From contig JAEVLN010000015.1 in NCBI GenBank assembly GCA_018350325.1, positions 1,985,789 through 2,049,788 on the forward strand: 64,000 nt of DNA, in the 5' to 3' direction. A model generated the notes under the pieces. It searched no databases. It had not been told where the DNA came from and worked only from the letters and a program-made list of their open reading frames with translations. The position numbers and the translations under genes are program-made. Below, one piece after another: positions 58,706 through 64,000 of this stretch (the stretch's first letter is position 1; each line of letters opens with the position of its first letter). This DNA is from Globodera rostochiensis (taxonomy: Eukaryota > Nematoda > Chromadorea > Rhabditida > Heteroderidae).

Positions 58706-59178
58706 GAGAAAAGTGAACATAGTCTCACGACGTCCTTTTACTCCCCCACCTCATTCAACTAAAATTTCTCGCTTATTTGGGTTTACGTAGGCGTTGTTCT
58801 TTAGTACCGACACACACAAACAAACTCCGACAATTGGGAAAAGGCATCAAAAACGTCTTGAATTGGCTTTTTTAATTATGGCGTCGATCGTTCTGTGTGT
58901 GTTCGGTTGCGCACTCCTTGTAAAGTTATTCGATGCATAGATTTATTTATTATGATTCTTTTGCTTTTGCGTGCATGATCCGAAGTATTTATTGTGCCCT
59001 TTTCCTCTATTAATGTGAATGCTTTTGTGTTTAAATGTATTTGATGTTTTTGATGAAAGGGACGCTATTTTCCCTATTGAACAGCTCCCCATTCGTGGCA
59101 TATGCATGTGTATATAAATTTATAAATCCGTGTGCCTTTTATAATCAAAAAGTTGTTTATAAAGTAAAAGTTTCAGCG
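58706..59178. other. Spacer between derlin and Ku70 genes
   Basis: About 470 bp of AT-rich sequence holding the derlin 3' end and the Ku70 outron. TTTCAG at 59171-59176 ends two bases before the Ku70 ATG and is a strong spliced-leader acceptor candidate. Nothing else is recognised. Confidence 0.5.
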
Positions 59179-61741
59179 ATGGAAAAAACGGACGAAACAT
59201 TTCAGCAGTGGCAGGAAGAACAACCGGGGATTGTGTACGATGGTGGCAAGAAGGGACGACTCTTCGTTATTAATTACGGCACTGAAATGTTCGCCGGCAC
59301 CGGGTACTGCTTCAGAATGGCGTTGCAAGTGCGTTTTGGCATTGAATTTGAATGGGAACTCCCAGGGAAGGCCCCGATTGTTGTTTCAGAATGATCAGTC
59401 CCGGAATCATTTACATTGTTTTTGAGGCTGTCCGTAACCAGATCAGCGACATTTGCTGTATGGGCGACTCGGGCGAACTTTGTGCGGTGATGTTCGCCAA
59501 CACAGAGCGAACAAATGACAAGGCGGAGAACATTGACAACAGTGCGTTTTTGTGGGTCCATTTGCCTTATTCCCTCTGTTCCTTCGCAGTGTTCCTCTTC
59601 CGCGAAATGGGCACCGTTGACGCTGAACTTGTGAAGGAATTGGACAATGTTTTATGTCAGGATGGCAGCCGACTTTCTTTGGACCCTTTGGTGGGCGGTT
59701 CGGGCGTGTGCAATTGGGCCGAACTGCTTTATCTGTGCCATAAGCTCCTCCGATAGTTGGTTCATTAGGACAGGCCCGTACCTAAAGAAATATTTCCCCC
59801 AGTGGACACCAATTTCGGAAGAAGTTCATCCACATCTTCACAACGGACCAGGAGCGGATGAGCGCGAAAACGATGGTATCTGGAGATGCCGACTCGGGAA
59901 TTGGCAGGTCGTTCACTCATTCATTCATTTAGGGTCAGGTGAGAAGTCGACTGGACGAGATTAACAACGGTGGAATTGATGTCAGTGTGTTTCTGATGGA
60001 CGACCCGAACATTCCACAGGAGGAGCAGAACCGGGTCGGAGTCATGACCGATTTCTGGGTAAATTCCTTCTCCCGAGCTGTTCAATGCTTTGAGTTGCAA
60101 ATTTTAGGCAGAAGTGGACCCGATGCTCTCGCGCTTTTCAAGTCCTGCAGAGCTCCAATCGGGGTGGGGGAAAGCGGGGGGAGGGGGCTGAATCTAAAAT
60201 TATTTGTTGAAAATGTCCAAAATTAGTCTTCGATTGAAGAATTACGCGCTCCGCTCCACCACCTCACTGCCCTTTAAAATGGGCGACAACTTCGAATTTG
60301 CCGTCGGTCTTTATTATCTGATCAAAACGCAGGCAAAGCCTTCGGCGATTATGATGGACGCCGAAACGGGCGAAAGGTTGCGGACGGTTTTTGGGACACG
60401 GTTGGAGTTGACTGTCTTTTAAGAGTTGAGCAGCGTGTCCATTACCTTCCGACTGCGGCGGGGGAGGAGAAGGCACAGTCGGCGCCGTCGAGTGAAGCAA
60501 ACGAAGCCGAAGCGCCGCTTCTGCCCGGCATGATGGCGGGCGAACTGTTCGAGGGCGAGTTGGGCTTTAAACGTCACGTTGGTGGAGTTGAAGTTGTGTT
60601 GAAACGTGAAGAGTTGGAGAAGCTGCGACGATTGGATCGGCCGGGTGGGTGGAGATGGCGGGGAAGTACTTTTATTAAGCCAATTCAAATGTTTTTGAAT
60701 GATTATTCTTTTATCTTTTGTTTTTTATCGTTTGTTTTTCTAGGCATTGTTGTGATTGGATTCAAACCGTTGCGTCTGCTGAAGGATTCGCATCGGATGG
60801 GCCCCGCCGTATTTGTCTATCCAATTGAATCGGTGCGCCGTCTTCCATTCCCAATAAATTAACTCCGTTTAGGTGATTTCCGGTAGTTCCGCCGTTTACC
60901 GGGCCTTACTGAAGCGTTGCCTTGACAAAAAACTGTTCATCCTCGTCCGGTACACCCATAAGACGAACACGGTTCGTCTCCGTCTTTGTGACAGTTCGAG
61001 TTTATACAATCCCCGCAAGCCAACTAATCCGTTTAGCCCCCAAAAATCTGTGCTCTCGTCCCCCAATCGGTCGATCAAATTCCAAGTGGATGTGTGAGCA
61101 AAATTAGCATTTATTCGACAATGAATGAACCCCGCATTTTTAGACACTCGCACGCGAATATTTCTACGATGGATTCCACTTGGTGGAGCTTCCGTTTGCG
61201 GAAAGGGCTCGAAGCATGGAGAAGCGCTTTCAACCGCCAGACGGAGGTCTCGGGAAATGGCCATCAGCAAGTCTGGAGCAGGTTGAGGCGGCCAAACACT
61301 TCGTTAAGAAATTGATCAACACCAAATTCTCTCCGGACGACTTTGCAAACCCCGGTCAATTTGAGTTCCGTCACAAATTCAATACGTATTTCAGTGCTCC
61401 AACAACATTACAAAGCTGTCGAGATAGTGGCGCTGGATTTGCCATTTGACAGCGATCAGTTCAAGAGAGAGGCTGCCGAGAACGACAAATTGAGTGAGTT
61501 AATTACGAAAAGTTAGCGCAATTTCCAACTTTTTTTTTCGTCAGTGCCCTATTTCAAAAACGCGGCATTTGAGCACAGAGTAACGACGGAATTGGAAAAC
61601 TTCGAGCGGATTTGTTCGTCGACTGAGGAGGAGACAGAAAAGAAGCGCCGACGGAAGGAATTGCCTCAAGAAGAAAGGGGTGCCGCAGGGGGAGGGGGGA
61701 AGTCGCGACGCCAAAGATTGCCTCGGGTTAATGATGATTGA
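59179..61741 (+). CDS. cku-70: Ku70 (XRCC6), DNA end-binding subunit of non-homologous end joining
   Basis: With Ku80 it forms the ring that loads on DNA double-strand ends. The start at 59179 (MEKTDETFQQWQEEQPGIVY) directly follows the trans-splice acceptor. The vWA-type N-terminal domain shows GRLFVINYGTEMFAG, SPGIIYIVFEAVRNQISDIC, CNWAELLYLCHKLLR and GIDVSVFLMDDPN. The beta-barrel core has FAVGLYYLIKTQAKP (about 60299), GIVVIGFKPLRLLKD (about 60745), GPAVFVYPIES, SGSSAVYRALLKRCLDKKLF and YDGFHLVELPFAERARSM (about 61165-61210). The C-terminal arm (EAAKHFVKKLINTKFSPDDF, then ALDLPF) leads to a basic tail ending LPRVNDD at 61741. The C-terminal SAP domain of vertebrate Ku70 is not found. It converges on the gene at 62302-63307. 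Confidence 0.93.
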
Positions 61742-61953
61742 GTGAGCAGCTGGCCGATCTCTCATTTTAAATTTGAACGTATCACTAACGAACAAATAAA
61801 TAAGTGAACGGTCAAACGGTGTTTTTTATTTAATTTATTTTCCGGAAATTCGATTGATTGGAAAGAGCATCCGGGTGATGGTTGAGATGGACTGAAGTGA
61901 GGGAAAGGGAAACAACAATTCGACAATTGTGACAATCGATGGTCGTTTCCTGG

Positions 61954-62286
61954 TCACCGTCTCTTCCTGCTCCATTCCACCGACTGCTCGACGGAGTTTG
62001 AGTTCAGCGAGTTGGGGTCATCGTCGGCCAAGGTGTACAAAATGTCCTCCTCGTCGGGTTGTTGCTGTTGGAGTGGTATGTTTGTGTGGGTTTTCGGGTG
62101 AGTTGGCCTTCGTCGTTCGGTTGCCTTGGCCTTCTTCGTTTCCCTAAGTCCGCCATGTCGGGATTCCGCTGGAATTGAACGGCCCAATTTTTCCCAATCA
62201 TTTGGCTTCTGCTGCAGGTTCGCCCTTCGTTCTCGAAGCCATTGACCAAATTTGTCCTCCCAAAATGCCCCTCCAATTTTGACCAT
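61954..62286 (-). CDS. Possible charged C-terminal exon or separate small gene
   Basis: A 110-residue minus-strand frame (FWEDKFGQWLRERRANLQQK, with later PLQQQQPDEEDILYTLADDD) is charged, shows normal residue balance and ends SRKRR. It begins 16 bases past the stop proposed for the secreted EB protein upstream. It may be an alternative 3' exon of that gene or a chance frame; no family is recognised. Confidence 0.3.
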   Translation of the reverse strand: MVKIGGAFWEDKFGQWLRERRANLQQKPNDWEKLGRSIPAESRHGGLRETKKAKATERRRPTHPKTHTNIPLQQQQPDEEDILYTLADDDPNSLNSNSVEQSVEWSRKRR

Positions 62287-62301
62287 CCGGAAGGGCCCAC
62301 C

Positions 62302-63307
62302 TCATGGATTAGAGCCGGTCATCCCATCCTTCGCACTTCGCCTGGCGACGCACGCGGCGCGGAAAGGCGGCGGACAGACGGGCGCCGGTGGAGGCGCAGC
62401 GGCCATTGGAAAAGCGGGCGCAGCGGCCGCGAACCCCGGGAATGGCGCGGGCGCAAATTGGACAACCGGCGCCGGAGGCGGTGGTGCGAAGGCGGGCGCC
62501 GCCGGAAGGGGCGGCAGACCGCCCGGGGGCGGCACGACTCCGTAAATGGTGCGGGACACGCAAACGGTGCCCTCTTGGACGAGTTCAGGCGGACAAAGAC
62601 CTTTTTAGTGGGAAATACCGCCGCGGGATCAAAGTGAAACGCAGAAAAGAACTCACAGATGCCCATGGAGCACACACTTCCGCCAGTGCATTCCACGCCC
62701 GGTTCACAGGGAGCGCCGGGCAATGCCTTGAGGGGTTGGACAAAAAGTTATTCCTTTCGGATTGGCAGACAAATTGCCTGAGGAATCAATCGACCGGCGG
62801 GTGCCGGAGGAGGAGGCGGAACCGGCGCCAAGGGCGGAGGCGGTAGAGCGGCGATGGGTGGCGCACTTTGAGGGTCAAAAGAGATAAAACCAATGAAAGG
62901 AATGATTTACCATCCGACTGGACCCGGACCCGGAGGGCACGGGCCACACGGACCGTAACTAAAAGAACGGAGGCAAAGATCAGAATGGCCGGGGAGAGAC
63001 TTACGCGGATGGGGCACCGAAACCACCTAAAATAGCTGCAATTAATTTGGGGTTAGAAAGATAGCCGGCGAGGGGGAGGGGGGGGGGGGGGAAAGAAGCC
63101 GAAGATGTTCACAATCAGCAAAAAGGGATCGCGAGGGGGGGGGGACGGACTTCAAGCAGGTTGGGGACGACTTGGCCACTGACCTGCTTGCCGTTTTGAC
63201 GGTTCATCCTTTAGCTGCCTCATTCCCCAGTTGACGTCGTTTGAAGCATTGCATTGCTTCCACAGCGCTACGAGTGAGAGGAGGAGAAGCAGGGGATGAC
63301 GGCACAT
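62302..63307 (-). CDS. Small secreted Pro/Ala-rich protein with an EB cysteine module
   Basis: The start at 63307 gives a signal peptide, MCRHPLLLLLSLVALWKQC, then a short basic segment. Small exons follow: AILGGFGAPSA (about 63010-63040), YGPCGPCPPGPGPVG (about 62915-62955) and a Pro-rich PPIAALPPPPLAPVPPPPP segment (about 62780-62870). The exon at about 62660-62728 and the next one make an EB-type module, CEPGVECTGGSVCSMGIC then LCPPELVQEGTVC, with the usual Cys spacing. A Pro/Ala/Phe-rich region (APAPFPGFAAAAPAFPMAA) and a last pair of Cys lead to the stop at 62302. EB modules are common in nematode secreted proteins. The Pro-rich exon seems to need a GC donor to join in frame. No named orthologue is recognised. 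Confidence 0.68.
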
Positions 63308-64000
63308 GACGACGAATGGGGCGAAAGAGTGAGCAAGAGGCAGTGGACGAAGGGCAAATCGTACAAAAAAGGCAATATGCCCGAATTCTTCAAATTTATG
63401 TAGAATTGGAGTGACGGACAGTGGAGGGGAAGAAGAAGGTGATGATCATAACGGGAAGGAGGGGGGGGGACCGGTAGGGGGGGGGGGGACAATGGAGGGG
63501 AGTGGCCAGCCAACTCATGGACCATCGGATCCCCTCCCCTCCCCCCCTCTCTACAACAAACAATCGGCCATTTGCTTGCGCTTCCGTCCCCCTCCTCTTT
63601 TCACCCACCCGATGTTGTGGAGTTGGACCCGGGGGGGGCATTGTCCACTTCCGACACTCATTGTTGATCACCACCATCACATCCATCACCCACTCTTCCG
63701 GAAAAACGACACCCCCCCCCCGAAGGAAATGTTGATAATCTGCAGAAGAGCAGATCGGAGGACTTCAAACACAAAGAAACGGTGAGAATGGGGAGGGTAT
63801 CAAAGTGAACACCGAAAGTACACTAAATAATGGGCCCCGTAACATCGAAAAAGCTTTCCCTTTTTTTGCATTTGTCAGGAAAACAGAGCCCAAACAAAGC
63901 GAAGAAAATAACGGCTAACTTCGCAATTTGCTAAATCAAACAAAGTGAGAATCGCTGTTAAGTCTCAAAAACAACAAAAATCAAAAAGAGGGAGAAAATA
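63308..64000. other. Right end of window, low-complexity, no supported gene
   Basis: About 690 bp with G- and C-runs (near 63462, 63471-63488 and 63711) and purine-rich tracts. Open frames on both strands depend on these runs and show no domain character. It should contain the promoter or outron of the secreted EB protein. Confidence 0.5.

Overview
This window is nuclear DNA from a nematode, most likely a clade IV (tylenchomorph, cyst-nematode-like) species. The reasons are: every protein gene is broken by many short GT-AG introns (often 40-70 bp, a few apparently GC-AG); candidate spliced-leader acceptors (TTTCAG-type) sit just upstream of several start codons; same-strand genes lie 100-200 bp apart as in nematode operons; and protein matches are to nematode gene families. 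The species assignment is inference. About 19 protein-coding loci, one gene fragment and several MITE-type transposons are supported. No tRNA, rRNA or CRISPR was seen. Exon coordinates were read by eye from reading frame, splice consensus and family similarity, so CDS spans run from start codon to stop codon and include introns.

Layout. 1-12.6 kb: left-truncated DNA polymerase kappa (-), COQ5 methyltransferase (+) followed 115 bp later by a POLDIP2 homologue (+), an unrecognised gene (+), ITPA/hap-1 (-), and SAM50/gop-3 (-), whose first intron holds a nested pair of transposons. 13-22.6 kb (+): CLEC16A/gop-1, GPN1/gop-2 and cullin-2. hap-1, gop-3, gop-1 and gop-2 are members of the C. elegans gro-1 operon; here the set is split into two divergent halves and gro-1 is missing. 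23.6-32.4 kb (+): a long SWR1/SRCAP/Domino-type chromatin remodeller. 32.7-39.7 kb (-): a large secreted or surface cysteine-rich protein with a signal peptide, an LDL-receptor class A module, many small Cys modules, a poly-Thr stalk and a C-terminal hydrophobic tail.

41.2-42.2 kb (+): a truncated synaptojanin fragment. 42.8-46 kb (+): a PH-RhoGAP protein. 46.9-48.6 kb (+): an unrecognised gene. 48.7-49.7 kb (-): METTL5, divergent from RRS1 (+, 50.1-50.8 kb). 51-54 kb (+): a Cramped/CRAMP1 homologue. 54-61.7 kb (+): TRAP1, derlin-2 and Ku70. 62.3-63.3 kb (-): a small secreted Pro/Ala-rich protein with an EB module.

Functionally the window is mostly housekeeping: DNA repair (Pol kappa, POLDIP2, Ku70, nucleotide-pool cleaning by ITPA), mitochondria (COQ5, SAM50, TRAP1, possibly POLDIP2), chromatin and ubiquitin (SWR1-type ATPase, CRAMP1, cullin-2, derlin), and ribosome/RNA-polymerase biogenesis (RRS1, METTL5, GPN1). 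From memory, most C. elegans counterparts lie on chromosome III, so the window looks like a piece of the ancestral Nigon C element. The non-housekeeping interest lies in the hAT-like MITEs that have landed in introns (one exactly duplicating a splice donor), the broken gro-1 operon, the synaptojanin fragment, very long poly-G/poly-C runs, and the two secreted cysteine-rich proteins.
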